Positions 46,443 through 56,485 are shown, numbered from the stretch's first letter. The stretch is 64,000 bases of DNA from Marinobacter sediminicola (GCF_031157525.1 NZ_JAVIXR010000002.1:310001-374000), one strand, 5' to 3'. The notes: a model not told the origin generated them from the sequence alone. Program-made: numbers and translations.

Positions 46443-46473
46443 AAAACGGGCCATCCCCAGGATGGATAGCCCG
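46443..46473 (-). terminator. Terminator after ybbN
   Basis: On the reverse strand, CGGGC plus ATCC/GGAT arms form an imperfect stem (GCGGGCTATCCATCC-tggg-GATGGCCCG), followed by TTTTCC. It ends the leftward ybbN transcript 14 bp after the stop. Confidence 0.7.
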
Positions 46474-46486
46474 CTAAAGGATGGAA

Positions 46487-47350
46487 TCAGTGCATCAGTG
46501 TATAAAGCTTACGCCGGTAGGTCCGCACATCCGGGTTGCCATTTCCGAGCTTCTCAAACAGCTCAACCAGGGTTGTTTTGGCCACCTCGTCTTTGTATTT
46601 ACTATCCACCTGCATAAGCTTGATGAGCAGCTCCATCGCTTCCGCATTTTTTTCCTGCAGTACATGGTGAAGCGCCAACAGGTGCAACGCATTAGGATCT
46701 TTCGGATCCTGCTCCAGCGCCATTTCCAAATCCTTCACTGGCGGTAGCTCCGCAGACTGTTTCAGAAACTTTATTCTGGCCGCCAGCTGCTTTGCCTGGT
46801 GCTGAAGTTTTTCTTCAGGCGGAAGGCTTTCGAGTACCTGCTCAGCGGTCTCGATATCACCGCTTTCGGCTTTCAGCTGGGCAAGGTCGATCAGCACTTT
46901 CAGGTTTTCGGGGTCTTTCTGGTTCATTTCAGAAAGGATTTCCATGGCGCCGTCGACATCGCCTTCGCCCCATAGGCGATGGGCCTTTTCGTATGGGTCC
47001 TCATCGGGAAGTTCAATGTGCTTTTCAAGCACCTTACGGATTTCACTCTCGGGCAAAGCCCCGTTAAACCCGTCAACTGCCTGCCCATCTTTGACCAGAA
47101 TAATCGTTGGCAAGCTGCGCACACCCAGGCTGGAGGTGAGCTGTTCCTGTTGGTCCGCGTTCACTTTCGCAAGCCGAAAAGCGCCCTGGTATTCAATAGC
47201 CAGTTTTTCCAGCAAGGGCATTAGCTGCTTACAGGGCGCACACCATTCGGCCCACACATCTACAAGCACAGGTGTGGTTGAGGAAGCCTCCATAACCTCC
47301 TGCTGAAAGTTTTCCATGGTGGCTTCAAAAATATGGGGAGAGCTGCTCAT
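46487..47350 (-). CDS. ybbN: Thioredoxin-domain co-chaperone, YbbN/CnoX type
   Basis: YbbN/CnoX is a chaperedoxin that holds unfolding, oxidation-sensitive proteins and passes them to GroEL. The 287 residues from ATG 47350 (AGGTG 6 nt upstream; GTG three codons earlier rejected) form a thioredoxin domain about 5-110 with an intact CXXC, WCAPC (Cys37, Cys40). A TPR-like helical region follows at about 120-287. E. coli YbbN lacks the two cysteines, so this one may be redox-active. It is divergent from lon, which fits protein quality control. Confidence 0.9.
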   Translation of the reverse strand: MSSSPHIFEATMENFQQEVMEASSTTPVLVDVWAEWCAPCKQLMPLLEKLAIEYQGAFRLAKVNADQQEQLTSSLGVRSLPTIILVKDGQAVDGFNGALPESEIRKVLEKHIELPDEDPYEKAHRLWGEGDVDGAMEILSEMNQKDPENLKVLIDLAQLKAESGDIETAEQVLESLPPEEKLQHQAKQLAARIKFLKQSAELPPVKDLEMALEQDPKDPNALHLLALHHVLQEKNAEAMELLIKLMQVDSKYKDEVAKTTLVELFEKLGNGNPDVRTYRRKLYTLMH

Positions 47351-47514
47351 GTAGGGCACCTGAAATGTTCGTATATTGGTTAAAGCGTAGATGGGGCCAT
47401 AGGGCCGAAATTCAAGAGTGGCAGACCAAGGCTTGAGTGCCCCTGAGCTTGAAAATACAACTTTAGACTCTAGTTAGTGACTAGACACTCCTCATATCAG
47501 GAAGCACTAGCAGC

Positions 47515-49965
47515 ATGAATCACGATAATGACAAAGACTCTCTGGAAGATTTCGAGGAAGACATCACCGAGTACATTGGCAAAAACGAGCACAGCAAAGA
47601 GCTGGCACTACCGGAGCAATCTTTACCCAAACGGATGTATGTGCTGCCGGTATCAAACAGGCCATTCTTCCCGGCCCAGGTACAACCTGTCGTGGTCAAT
47701 CAAACTCCATGGCAGGAGACCCTCAAGCGCGTAGCCGAAACCGACCACAAAATGCTCGGCATCTGTTACGTCGATGATCACCAGCCCGGACAGAGCATAC
47801 CCGAGAGCAGCGAGTTAGCCACGATTGGCTGCGCCGTGCGAGTTCATCATGCACAAAACAAAGACGGGAATGTGCAGTTTATCGCCCAAGGCCTGCAACG
47901 GTTCCGGATAGTGCAGTGGCTGCGGCGCAAACCACCGTATCTGGTGGAGGTTGAATACCCTCAGGAGCCCGAGGAAGATGCGGATGAAACCAAGGCCTAC
48001 ACCCTCGCCATCATCAGCGCCATCAAAGAACTGCTACGAACCAACCCGTTATACGGCGAGGAAGTAAAACAGTACCTCTCCCGTTTTGGCCCGGAAGACA
48101 GCTCGCCACTGACCGACTTCGGTGCATCCATGACCAGCGCACCCGGCTTGGAGCTACAGGGCATTCTGGACACGGTTCCCTTGCTCCGGCGTATGGAAAA
48201 AGTACTGTTGTTGATGCGTAAGGAGCTTGAGGTTGCACGCCTCCAGACCGAAATCAGCGAAGAAGTGAACGAGAAAGTGCAGAAGCACCAGCGGGACTTC
48301 TTCCTGAAAGAACAGCTCAAAGTGATCCAGCGCGAACTGGGCGTGTCGAAAGACGACAAGACAGCAGATGCGGAACGCTTCGAAGCCCGCATGGCAGAAC
48401 TTGATCCACCTGAGGCTGTTCAAGAACGCTTTGACGAAGAACTGCAAAAGCTGCAAATACTGGAACAGGGTTCGCCGGAGTATGGCGTTACCCGCAACTA
48501 TCTGGACTGGCTGACCCAGGTTCCCTGGGGCCAGCATTCCGAGGATCAGTTTGACCTGGCGAAAGCCCGCGGCATTCTGAACCGGGACCACGATGGCCTT
48601 GATGATGTAAAAAACCGGATCATCGAGTTTCTGGCCGAGGGCACTTTCAAGGGTGAAGTCAGCGGTTCTATCCTGCTGCTTGTTGGCCCACCGGGCGTAG
48701 GTAAGACATCCATCGGCCATTCAGTGGCCGATGCGCTTGGGCGCAAGTTCTATCGGTTCAGTGTTGGCGGCATGCGCGATGAAGCCGAGATCAAAGGCCA
48801 CAGGCGCACCTACATTGGCGCCATGCCGGGCAAGTTCGTGCAAGCATTGAAAGATACCGAAGTCGCCAACCCGGTCATCATGCTCGACGAGATCGACAAG
48901 ATTGGCGCGTCCTACCAGGGCGACCCGGCTTCGGCGCTGCTGGAAACCCTGGACCCGGAACAGAATAAGGAGTTTCTGGATCACTATCTGGATGTGCGCA
49001 TGGACTTGTCCAAGGTTCTGTTCATTTGCACAGCCAACCAGCTCGACACCATTCCCCGGCCGCTGCTGGACCGGATGGATGTTATTCGCCTGTCCGGATA
49101 CATCACCGAGGAAAAGCTGGCAATTGCCAAACATCACCTGCTGCCGCGCTTGCTGAAGCGAGCCAAACTGCTCAAAAAGCAGTTCAACCTTACTGATGCC
49201 GCCATCCGCCAAATTATCGAAGGCTATGCCCGGGAAGCAGGCGTGCGGAACCTGGAAAAAATGCTTCACAAAGTCATGCGCAAAGGCATAGTAAAACTGC
49301 TCGAATCCCCGGACGAACCAATAAAGGTAGGCATATCGGACTTGCAAGAGTATTTGGGCCAGCCTGCGTTCCGGAAAGAAAAAGCCCTGAAAGGGATTGG
49401 AGTGGTCACAGGATTGGCCTGGACATCCATGGGCGGCGCAACGTTGAGCATTGAGGCGTCACGAATTCATAGCAGCCAGCGTGGCTTCAAGCTGACAGGC
49501 CAACTTGGTGATGTCATGAAGGAATCCGCTGAGATTGCCTACAGTTACGTTGCCTCGAATCTGAAGCGGTTTAAGGGCGACCCTGCATTTTTCGACAAAT
49601 CTTTCGTGCACCTCCATGTGCCAGAGGGCGCAACACCTAAAGACGGCCCCAGTGCCGGCGTCACCATGGCAACCGCCCTGCTTTCCATCGCCCGCCGGGA
49701 AGCACCTCAGCAAAACACAGCGATGACGGGAGAGCTGACACTAACGGGGCAGGTGCTCCCCGTGGGAGGTATTCGCGAGAAAGTCATTGCGGCTCGCCGC
49801 CAGAAGATCAGCAACCTGATTCTACCGGAAGCAAACCGCGGCGATTATGAGGAACTACCGGATTACCTGAAAGAGGGCCTCACCGTTAACTTTGCTCGCC
49901 ACTATAACGATGTGTTCCAGGTGTGCTTTGGAAACAAACCCAAAACCGGCTCAGTGGTGCATTGA
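47515..49965 (+). CDS. lon: ATP-dependent protease Lon
   Basis: The product is 816 residues. LAN substrate domain is at about 40-230 (LPVSNRPFFPAQVQPVVV), the coiled linker at about 230-330, and the AAA+ domain with Walker A GPPGVGKTS (Gly391-Lys397) and MLDEIDKIG Walker B. The C-terminal serine-lysine protease has the catalytic dyad at Ser713 (PKDGPSAGVTMATAL) and Lys756 (GGIREKVIAA), 43 residues apart as in E. coli Lon. The acidic N-terminal extension (EDFEEDITEY) is unusual in being longer than typical. AGGA precedes the ATG. It is divergent from ybbN and convergent with marR. Confidence 0.96.
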   Translation: MNHDNDKDSLEDFEEDITEYIGKNEHSKELALPEQSLPKRMYVLPVSNRPFFPAQVQPVVVNQTPWQETLKRVAETDHKMLGICYVDDHQPGQSIPESSELATIGCAVRVHHAQNKDGNVQFIAQGLQRFRIVQWLRRKPPYLVEVEYPQEPEEDADETKAYTLAIISAIKELLRTNPLYGEEVKQYLSRFGPEDSSPLTDFGASMTSAPGLELQGILDTVPLLRRMEKVLLLMRKELEVARLQTEISEEVNEKVQKHQRDFFLKEQLKVIQRELGVSKDDKTADAERFEARMAELDPPEAVQERFDEELQKLQILEQGSPEYGVTRNYLDWLTQVPWGQHSEDQFDLAKARGILNRDHDGLDDVKNRIIEFLAEGTFKGEVSGSILLLVGPPGVGKTSIGHSVADALGRKFYRFSVGGMRDEAEIKGHRRTYIGAMPGKFVQALKDTEVANPVIMLDEIDKIGASYQGDPASALLETLDPEQNKEFLDHYLDVRMDLSKVLFICTANQLDTIPRPLLDRMDVIRLSGYITEEKLAIAKHHLLPRLLKRAKLLKKQFNLTDAAIRQIIEGYAREAGVRNLEKMLHKVMRKGIVKLLESPDEPIKVGISDLQEYLGQPAFRKEKALKGIGVVTGLAWTSMGGATLSIEASRIHSSQRGFKLTGQLGDVMKESAEIAYSYVASNLKRFKGDPAFFDKSFVHLHVPEGATPKDGPSAGVTMATALLSIARREAPQQNTAMTGELTLTGQVLPVGGIREKVIAARRQKISNLILPEANRGDYEELPDYLKEGLTVNFARHYNDVFQVCFGNKPKTGSVVH

Positions 49966-49971
49966 GCCCAA

Positions 49972-50001
49972 GGAAAGAAAAGGCTCAGGCCTTTTCTTTC
50001 C
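49972..50001. terminator. Hairpin closing lon and marR
   Basis: GGAAAGAAAAGGC-tcag-GCCTTTTCTTTCC is a perfect 13-bp stem 7 bp after the lon stop. It overlaps the last codons of the converging marR (stop at 49985). The loop contains the marR TGA. T-rich arms make it a bidirectional terminator. Confidence 0.78.
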
Positions 50002-50512
50002 AACCATCGTCCTTCAGCACGGGGCCTACGTCCAGTACGGGTGAGGCGTCAATGTCGTCCGCATCCATCATGTTGGCGACCCGCTGAATAGAGGCCAGAA
50101 TCATATTCTGTTCCCATTCATGAAGGCTCTGGAATCTCTGAATAAAGTCTTCTTGCAGGGGGTTGGGGGCGCGAGAAAGCAAGTCTGCACCGCTTTCTGT
50201 CAGATGCGCATGAACTTTGCGCTTGTCTTGCGTACTGCGAACGCGATACACCAACTGCCGGTGCTCAAGACGATCAAGAATGGTGGTGACTGTTGCCTGG
50301 CTCAGACTTACCTTGTCGGCAATGGTGCCAATCGTGACCTCACCCAGATCGCGGATGGTCCGCATAATCAGGAGTTGCGGCCCTGTAAGCCCGGCATTTT
50401 TGCTGAGTCGTTTGGAATGAAGATCTGTTGCCCGGATAACTCGCCGGAGTGCGACCAGAACATGCTCATAATTCTGCACTGTATTACTGCTCCAATTAGG
50501 CCTGCCGGCCAC
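49985..50512 (-). CDS. MarR-family transcriptional regulator
   Basis: The product is 175 residues. The winged helix-turn-helix lies at about 45-110 (LTGPQLLIMRTIRDLGEVTIGTIADKVSLSQATVTTILDRLEHRQLVYRVRSTQDKRKVHAHLTESG), the MarR pattern with the D-x-R wing tip (QDKRK). Flanking helices form the dimer interface. Members usually repress a divergent gene and respond to small aromatic or stress signals. It is divergent from livK with 301 bp between starts, so it could also influence branched-chain amino-acid uptake; no palindromic operator was identified there. The C-terminal end lies in the terminator hairpin shared with lon. Confidence 0.9.
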   Translation of the reverse strand: MAGRPNWSSNTVQNYEHVLVALRRVIRATDLHSKRLSKNAGLTGPQLLIMRTIRDLGEVTIGTIADKVSLSQATVTTILDRLEHRQLVYRVRSTQDKRKVHAHLTESGADLLSRAPNPLQEDFIQRFQSLHEWEQNMILASIQRVANMMDADDIDASPVLDVGPVLKDDGWKEKA

Positions 50513-50813
50513 TGTTTACACCACTAACTATTAGAGGTCTTCGCACTCCTGAATGCAAGTAAATACATACACCTGCTTCCTTTTAGCCCCGCTCCGCGCA
50601 ATACTTTTTTGATGTGAGCCTTGAACAGTTGCGTGACGACGAAAGCTTCCGCACACTGGCACTCACAGATCATCTCTACATTACCGGAATGTTGACCGGG
50701 AAATGTTAAATGATCACCGAAGCCTCGGGCTAGCTTGACAAGGCAGGATGTGTAGTGTTTGTTTAGCTTTCTGAGAACATAAGAATAACCCTGAACCTAA
50801 CAGGACAGACTCA
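50513..50813. promoter_or_regulatory. Divergent marR / livK regulatory region
   Basis: These 301 bases hold no gene. TTGACA at 50735-50740, followed 17 bp later by TTTGTT (50758-50763), is a candidate livK promoter with a weak -10 box. AGGACAG near 50801-50807 is the likely ribosome site. No perfect operator palindrome was seen. Confidence 0.4.
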
Positions 50814-51926
50814 ATGACAACTTCACTAAAAAAACTTGTAACCGCCGTTAGCACTTCCGTTGCACTTATGGGCGCAGGCTACGCAGCTGCAGACATCCAG
50901 ATTGGTATCGCCGGCCCCGTAACCGGCCCCGTTGCCCAGTATGGCGATATGCAGTTCTCCGGTGCCCGCATGGCGATTGCACAAATCAACGCCGCTGGTG
51001 GCGTAATGGGCGAGAAGCTCGTCGCAGTAGAATACGACGACGTGTGTGACCCCAAGCAAGCCGTTACTGTTGCTAACCGGCTGGTAAATGATGGCGTAAA
51101 ATATGTCATCGGCCACCTTTGCTCAAGTTCAACCCAGCCTGCGTCTGACATTTATGAGGACGAAGGCATCCTGATGATCACGCCTGCATCAACCAGCCCG
51201 GAAATCACCGAGCGCGGTTATGAGCTGGTATTCCGCACCATCGGCCTCGATAGCATGCAAGGCCCGGTTGCCGGCAACTACATCGCCAGCCAGAACCCGA
51301 AACGGGTTGCAGTCATTCACGATAAACAACAGTACGGTGAAGGTATTGCTACCGCAGTACGTGACACCCTTAAAGACAAAGGCATCGAAGTTGCCATGTT
51401 TGAAGGTGTTACAGCTGGCGACAAAGACTTCTCCTCTCTGGTGACCAAACTCAAGCAAGCCGACGTGGACTATGTGTACTTTGGCGGCTACCACCCTGAG
51501 CTGGGCCTGATCCTGCGCCAGGCACGTCAGGCAGACCTGAAAGCCAAGTTTATGGGCCCTGAGGGCGTTGGTAACAAAGACATCAACACCATTGCCGGCG
51601 AAGCCGCAGAAGGGCTACTGGTCACTCTGCCGCCCAGCTTTGACGAAAAGGCCGAGAACAAGGAACTGGTTAAGGCATTCGAAGCCAAAGGTGAAGACCC
51701 TTCAGGCCCGTTCGTACTGACATCCTACGCCGCTGTTCAGCTGGTCGCCCAAGGCATTGAAGCTGCGAAATCCAAGGATGCATTCGACGTTGCAGCCGCA
51801 CTTCGCAGTGGCAGCTTTGAAACGCCAATCGGCACTGTGCAGTACGACAAAGCCGGCGATATGAAGTCATTCGAGTTTGTTGTGTACGAATGGCATTCAG
51901 ATGGCAGCAAAACTCCGGTAAACTAA
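50814..51926 (+). CDS. livK: Branched-chain amino-acid ABC transporter binding protein
   Basis: The product is 370 residues. The signal peptide is MTTSLKKLVTAVSTSVALMG plus AGYAAA, cleaved near residue 26. The mature protein is a type I periplasmic-binding fold: IQIGIAGPVTGPVAQYGDMQFSGARMAIAQINAAGG, the VIGHLCSSSTQPASDIY segment with the substrate Ser/Thr, and YGEGIATAVRDTLK. It binds leucine, isoleucine or valine (BraC/LivJ family); exact preference unknown. It is the first gene of livKHMGF, followed by a strong terminator-like hairpin at 51958 that should lower expression of livHMGF. Confidence 0.94.
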   Translation: MTTSLKKLVTAVSTSVALMGAGYAAADIQIGIAGPVTGPVAQYGDMQFSGARMAIAQINAAGGVMGEKLVAVEYDDVCDPKQAVTVANRLVNDGVKYVIGHLCSSSTQPASDIYEDEGILMITPASTSPEITERGYELVFRTIGLDSMQGPVAGNYIASQNPKRVAVIHDKQQYGEGIATAVRDTLKDKGIEVAMFEGVTAGDKDFSSLVTKLKQADVDYVYFGGYHPELGLILRQARQADLKAKFMGPEGVGNKDINTIAGEAAEGLLVTLPPSFDEKAENKELVKAFEAKGEDPSGPFVLTSYAAVQLVAQGIEAAKSKDAFDVAAALRSGSFETPIGTVQYDKAGDMKSFEFVVYEWHSDGSKTPVN

Positions 51927-51957
51927 GCCAGATCGTTACTAAACGGTAATCAAAGAG

Positions 51958-51992
51958 CACCTTCTCACCGCGATCCGGGAGAAGGTGTTTTT
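51958..51992 (+). terminator. Terminator-like hairpin between livK and livH
   Basis: CACCTTCTC-accgcgatccgg-GAGAAGGTG followed by TTTTT is a 9-bp perfect stem plus U tract, 31 bp after the livK stop. It would terminate part of the transcripts so that LivK exceeds the membrane proteins. Confidence 0.78.
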
Positions 51993-52085
51993 CTAGGCTC
52001 CCGTTAATTCTGTCTCACTTCTGGCGTGGTTATCCTGCGCCAGGCTGATACAGCGGAGGGAGCGGGCCTCCGGAGTCAAACAATA

Positions 52086-53009
52086 ATGCAAGATCTCCTT
52101 TATTTCTCTCAACAGCTCATTAACGGGCTTACGATCGGGAGTGCCTATGCCCTGATCGCCATCGGCTATACGATGGTTTACGGCATCATCGGCATGATCA
52201 ACTTTGCCCATGGTGAGATCTACATGATCGGCGCCTACACCGCGCTCATCGCCATTACCGGCCTGACAGCTCTCGGCCTTGCCTGGCTTCCACTGATTCT
52301 TATCGTTGCGCTTCTGTGCGCCATGCTGGTTTCCAGCTCCATGGGCTGGGCAGTAGAACGAGTCGCCTACCGGCCAGTACGGGGCCGTCATCGCCTGATC
52401 CCATTGATCTCTGCAATCGGCATGTCCATCTTCCTGCAGAACTATGTTCACCTGGCTCAAGGTTCTCGCAACATTGGCTTTCCTGCGCTCATTGAAGGCG
52501 GCTTCAACTTCAGCGCCGATGGTGCGTTCGAGATGTCCCTCTCCTACATGCAAATCACCATATTCATAACCACTCTGATTTGCATGACGGCCCTGTCGCT
52601 GTTCATCTCCCGCTCCCGTACAGGCCGTGCCTGCCGGGCAGTTTCTCAGGATATCGGCATGGCCAGCCTGCTGGGCATAGATACCAACCGCATCATTTCT
52701 GCCACGTTTATAATCGGTGCAGCACTGGCCGCCGTCGCCGGCCTGCTCCTTGGCATGTATTACGGGTCGGTTGACCCGCTATTTGGCTTCATTGCAGGGC
52801 TAAAAGCGTTTACCGCAGCCGTACTGGGAGGCATCGGTAGTATACCTGGCGCCATGCTTGGCGGCCTGATCCTCGGTGTGTCGGAAAGTATGACCTCTGG
52901 TTATCTCAGCGGCGAATACAAAGACGTGGTCTCATTCGGCCTGCTAATCCTCATACTGCTGTTCAAACCCACGGGCCTGCTTGGCAAACCGGAGGTTGAG
53001 AAGATCTGA
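52086..53009 (+). CDS. livH: Branched-chain amino-acid ABC permease
   Basis: The product is 307 residues from ATG 52086 (GGAG about 12 nt upstream; the frame is open from 52026). About 8 helices; the start [38 protein letters not shown] is the diagnostic LivH opening. [26 protein letters not shown] is the ATPase-contacting loop. The stop overlaps the livM start by 1 bp. With LivM it forms the translocation path for branched-chain amino acids. Confidence 0.94.
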   Translation: MQDLLYFSQQLINGLTIGSAYALIAIGYTMVYGIIGMINFAHGEIYMIGAYTALIAITGLTALGLAWLPLILIVALLCAMLVSSSMGWAVERVAYRPVRGRHRLIPLISAIGMSIFLQNYVHLAQGSRNIGFPALIEGGFNFSADGAFEMSLSYMQITIFITTLICMTALSLFISRSRTGRACRAVSQDIGMASLLGIDTNRIISATFIIGAALAAVAGLLLGMYYGSVDPLFGFIAGLKAFTAAVLGGIGSIPGAMLGGLILGVSESMTSGYLSGEYKDVVSFGLLILILLFKPTGLLGKPEVEKI

Positions 53010-54280
53010 TGGCTGCTAACAACATGAGACACGCCCTGTTCTGCGCGATTGTCACACTCATTATTTCCTTCCCCATTCTGGGTCTTAGCCTCGAAGCCAA
53101 GGGCGTCAACATCACGCTCTCCGGCGCGAAAACCTCAACCTACGTCGCCATTGTGTTGGCTGCGGTTGCCGTGTTTGTGTTCCAAACCTTCCGTGACACA
53201 TTCATGGGCGCACTGGGCAAACTACCCAACTTCAACCCGTTAGCCGGCAGGGAGCCGATGGAGCAAACAAAGCGGGTAAAGCTGGAATCCTGGTTACTGA
53301 CCGGCATTGTGGTGTTTGCACTGTTCTGGCCATTCCTTGTGTCACGGGGCTCGGTGGATCTGGCGACGCTGGTACTGATCTATATCATGCTGGCACTAGG
53401 CCTTAACGTGGTCGTAGGCCTCGCGGGCCTGCTGGATCTCGGGTACGTGGCATTCTATGCAGTTGGCGCTTACACCTTCGCCTTGCTGTCCCAATACACC
53501 GGCATTTCATTCTGGATGGCTTTGCCCATTGGTGCGTTGCTGGCCGGGCTGACCGGGATGATTCTGGGTTTTCCGGTTTTGCGTCTCAGGGGGGACTATC
53601 TCGCGATCGTCACCCTGGGCTTTGGCGAGATCATCCGCATCCTGCTGAATAACTGGACAACCCTGACTGGCGGCCCCAACGGCATTGGCGGCATTCCTGA
53701 GCCTACCCTGTTTGGCATGGAGTTTGGCCGGCGCGTGAAGGAAGAAGGCAACACCTCCTTCCACGAAACCTTTGGCATTGCATACAGCGGCGAACACAAG
53801 GTCATATTCCTGTATCTGATTGCGCTGGTGCTTGCAGTGATTACTGCGCTGATCATCCGACGCTTTATGCGGATGCCAGTTGGCCGAGCGTGGGAAGCCT
53901 TGCGGGAAGACGAAATCGCAGCTCGTTCCCTCGGCCTCAGCCGCACGGCGGTCAAGCTGTCAGCCTTCACTATCGGCGCTTTCTTTGCCGGGTTCGCGGG
54001 CACTGTATTTGCTTCCAAGCAGGGGTTTATCAGCCCCGAATCTTTCGTGTTCCTTGAATCCGCCATCATTCTGGCCATCGTGGTTCTGGGCGGCATGGGG
54101 TCGCAGCTTGGCGTCATATTGGCGGCTATTGCGGTAACAATCCTGCCGGAACTGGCCCGGGAGTTTTCCGAGTACCGCATGCTTATTTTCGGCGCTGCCA
54201 TGGTGCTGATGATGGTATGGCGTCCACAAGGTTTACTGCCTGTGCGCCGTATCCAAATCACACTGAACAAGCAGGGGTGA
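53009..54280 (+). CDS. livM: Branched-chain amino-acid ABC permease
   Basis: The product is 423 residues. The conserved LivM core lies at about 115-400: [30 protein letters not shown], and [29 protein letters not shown] as the coupling loop. The first 110 residues are a poorly conserved, more soluble-looking extension with two helices; such an N-terminal extension is common in Pseudomonas BraE. The ATG overlaps the livH stop by 1 bp, giving tight coupling. Confidence 0.93.
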   Translation: MAANNMRHALFCAIVTLIISFPILGLSLEAKGVNITLSGAKTSTYVAIVLAAVAVFVFQTFRDTFMGALGKLPNFNPLAGREPMEQTKRVKLESWLLTGIVVFALFWPFLVSRGSVDLATLVLIYIMLALGLNVVVGLAGLLDLGYVAFYAVGAYTFALLSQYTGISFWMALPIGALLAGLTGMILGFPVLRLRGDYLAIVTLGFGEIIRILLNNWTTLTGGPNGIGGIPEPTLFGMEFGRRVKEEGNTSFHETFGIAYSGEHKVIFLYLIALVLAVITALIIRRFMRMPVGRAWEALREDEIAARSLGLSRTAVKLSAFTIGAFFAGFAGTVFASKQGFISPESFVFLESAIILAIVVLGGMGSQLGVILAAIAVTILPELAREFSEYRMLIFGAAMVLMMVWRPQGLLPVRRIQITLNKQG

Positions 54281-54286
54281 CAGACA

Positions 54287-55042
54287 ATGCTTGAAGTAAA
54301 AAATCTGTCCATGCGTTTTGGCGGCCTGCTGGCAGTTGACGGCGTTTCACTGGACGTGCAGGAACGGGAAATCGTCTCTATCATCGGCCCTAACGGCGCC
54401 GGAAAAACCACCGTATTCAACTGCCTGAGCGGGTTCTACAAGCCCACGGGCGGCAAGGTGATTTTTGAAGGCAGGGAAATACAGGGCACTCCAGACTACA
54501 AAATTTCCCGCTTGGGCATGGTGCGAACCTTTCAACACGTGCGCCTGTTTACGCAGATGACCGTTGTGGAGAACCTGCTTGTAGCCCAGCACCGCCACCT
54601 CAACACCAACATGCTTGCTGGCCTGCTGGGCACCCCCAGCTACAAGGAACGGGAACAAAAAGCACTGGACCGAGCCGCCTATTGGCTGGAGCGTGTTGGT
54701 CTTCTGGATCTCGCCAACCGGGATGCAGGCAACCTGGCTTACGGCCAGCAGCGGCGGCTTGAAATTGCACGTTGCATGGTCACCGAGCCCAAACTGCTCA
54801 TGCTCGACGAGCCCGCGGCTGGCCTGAACCCGGCGGAAACCAAAGAACTCAATCAGCTGATTGTGAGCCTGAAGGAGGACTACAACGTTTCCGTAGTGCT
54901 GATTGAGCACGACATGAGCCTGGTAATGGATATTTCAGACCGGATTAACGTCATCAACCAGGGCAAGCCCCTGGCTAGCGGCACACCGGAAGAAATCCGC
55001 CACAACGACGACGTGATCAAAGCTTACCTGGGCGAGGCCTGA
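54287..55042 (+). CDS. livG: Branched-chain amino-acid ABC ATPase
   Basis: The product is 251 residues. Walker A is GPNGAGKTT (about 33-41), with the LivG-type insertion VAQHRHLNTNMLAGLLGTPSY. The signature is LAYGQQRRLEIARCM, the LSGGQ variant AYGQQ being typical of LivG, and Walker B is LLMLDEPAAGLNP. It starts 6 bp after livM. It works as one of the two ATPases with LivF. Confidence 0.95.
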   Translation: MLEVKNLSMRFGGLLAVDGVSLDVQEREIVSIIGPNGAGKTTVFNCLSGFYKPTGGKVIFEGREIQGTPDYKISRLGMVRTFQHVRLFTQMTVVENLLVAQHRHLNTNMLAGLLGTPSYKEREQKALDRAAYWLERVGLLDLANRDAGNLAYGQQRRLEIARCMVTEPKLLMLDEPAAGLNPAETKELNQLIVSLKEDYNVSVVLIEHDMSLVMDISDRINVINQGKPLASGTPEEIRHNDDVIKAYLGEA

Positions 55043-55044
55043 CC

Positions 55045-55752
55045 ATGAGCATGCTAGTACTAGAAGATGTCCACACCCACTACGGCAAGATCGAGGCCCT
55101 GCACGGGGTTTCTGTTGAGGTTAACAAAGGTGAGATTGTCTCCTTGATCGGAGCCAACGGGGCGGGGAAAACCACCCTGCTGATGACAGTGTGCGGAATG
55201 CCTCAAGCCAGTTCCGGGCGCATCATTCTTGAGGGTCGGGATATCACCAATGAACCTACTGCGCAGATCATGCGCTCAGGTTTAGCGATAGTGCCCGAAG
55301 GTCGGCGCATATTCTCCGGCCTGACGGTTGAAGAGAACCTGCACATGGGCGGATTCTTCACCAGCAAATCCGAGATCCGCAAAAACCAGGCTCATGTATA
55401 CGAGCTTTTCCCTCGCCTCAAAGAGCGTGAGCATCAACGCGCTGGCACCATGTCGGGAGGTGAACAACAGATGCTGGCCATAGGCCGGGCGCTGATGAGC
55501 AACCCCCACATGATCATCCTGGATGAGCCTTCCCTTGGACTGGCGCCGCTGATCATCAAGCAGATCTTCGAGATCATCGGACACCTTCGTGATGAAGGTA
55601 TTACCGTATTCCTGGTGGAGCAGAACGCGCACCAGGCACTGCATCTCGCAGATCGAGGATACGTGCTGGAAACGGGAAAAATACGGTTGCACGATACGGG
55701 CAAAAATTTGCTTGAAAACCCGGACGTGCAAAATGCCTATCTTGGAGGCTAA
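55045..55752 (+). CDS. livF: Branched-chain amino-acid ABC ATPase
   Basis: The product is 235 residues. Walker A is GANGAGKTT (about 36-44), the signature MSGGEQQMLAIGRALM, and Walker B MIILDEPSLGLAP. The LivF-specific GLAIVPEGRRIFSGLTVEENL segment follows Walker A. It starts 2 bp after livG (an alternative ATG at codon 3 is possible). It is the last gene of livKHMGF, terminated at 55772. Confidence 0.95.
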   Translation: MSMLVLEDVHTHYGKIEALHGVSVEVNKGEIVSLIGANGAGKTTLLMTVCGMPQASSGRIILEGRDITNEPTAQIMRSGLAIVPEGRRIFSGLTVEENLHMGGFFTSKSEIRKNQAHVYELFPRLKEREHQRAGTMSGGEQQMLAIGRALMSNPHMIILDEPSLGLAPLIIKQIFEIIGHLRDEGITVFLVEQNAHQALHLADRGYVLETGKIRLHDTGKNLLENPDVQNAYLGG

Positions 55753-55771
55753 GCGACCATTCCCGTAACAT

Positions 55772-55798
55772 AAAAACCGGAGCCTGCTCCGGTTTTTT
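55772..55798 (+). terminator. Rho-independent terminator of livKHMGF
   Basis: AAAAACCGGAGC-ct-GCTCCGGTTTTTT forms a 12-bp stem with a six-T run, 19 bp after the livF stop. Confidence 0.92.
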
Positions 55799-56020
55799 AT
55801 ACCTCCTTTTTATTCCAGCAACATAAAAAATAGAAATAGTCTGGTGAAATCAAATAGTCGCAGAGGTATAGACTTGCCTTTGTCAAATCTGCACTATACT
55901 CAAGGCAACGGTCTAAATGCCTGTCTCCACGGGAGCCCGTCAGGGCCGTTCCCCACTGCCAGCAACCAAGCTGGCCATGTGGATTTTGCGACGACTGTAT
56001 AAAATACAAAGGAGTGGATA

Positions 56021-56485
56021 ATGAAAAAATTGATCGCAGGTGCAATTCTTCTGGGTGCCTCTTCCATGGCTTTCGCCCAACCTGGCTGTGGCGTTGGCGC
56101 CATGATCTGGAAAGGCCAATCAGGTATTGCTCCCCACGTACTGGCTGCTACGACTAACGGCACATTTGGCAACCAGACCTTCGGCATGACCTCCGGCACA
56201 TTGGGCTGCACGACCAACGAGTCTGTTCAGTCAATGGCCATGTACATGGACAGCAACATCGATAAAGTAGCTCGCGATATGTCGCGCGGCAACGGCGAGA
56301 ACCTGGAAACTCTGGCAGTTCTTCTGGGCGTTGAAGCAGCAGATCGTGGCGATTTCCGTCAGGTTCTGCAGGACAACTTCGCTGCTATCTTCCCAAGCTC
56401 CGACACCACTTCTGGTGAAGCAGTAGACGCAATCGTCGCTCTGCTGGAGAAGAATGAGTCGCTGAGCAAGTACGTAGCGGCCTAA
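56021..56485 (+). CDS. DUF3015 periplasmic protein
   Basis: The product is 154 residues. The signal peptide (MKKLIAGAILLGASSMAFA) is followed by the DUF3015 opening QPGCGVGAMIWKGQSGIAPHVLAATTNGTFGNQTFGMTSGTLGC, with two conserved cysteines that may form a disulfide. No enzymatic motif is visible; the family is uncharacterised and often near envelope genes. RBS AAAGGAG lies 6 nt before the ATG. A 268-bp leader region upstream includes TTGCCT/TATACT-like boxes (55874, 55895). It is followed by the DUF4105 gene after 16 bp. Confidence 0.88.
   Translation: MKKLIAGAILLGASSMAFAQPGCGVGAMIWKGQSGIAPHVLAATTNGTFGNQTFGMTSGTLGCTTNESVQSMAMYMDSNIDKVARDMSRGNGENLETLAVLLGVEAADRGDFRQVLQDNFAAIFPSSDTTSGEAVDAIVALLEKNESLSKYVAA

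Noticed and set aside
55870-56020. Possible riboswitch (c-di-GMP or similar) before DUF3015
   Set aside because: Some GC-rich pairing exists, but no conserved GEMM or other riboswitch motif could be recognised.
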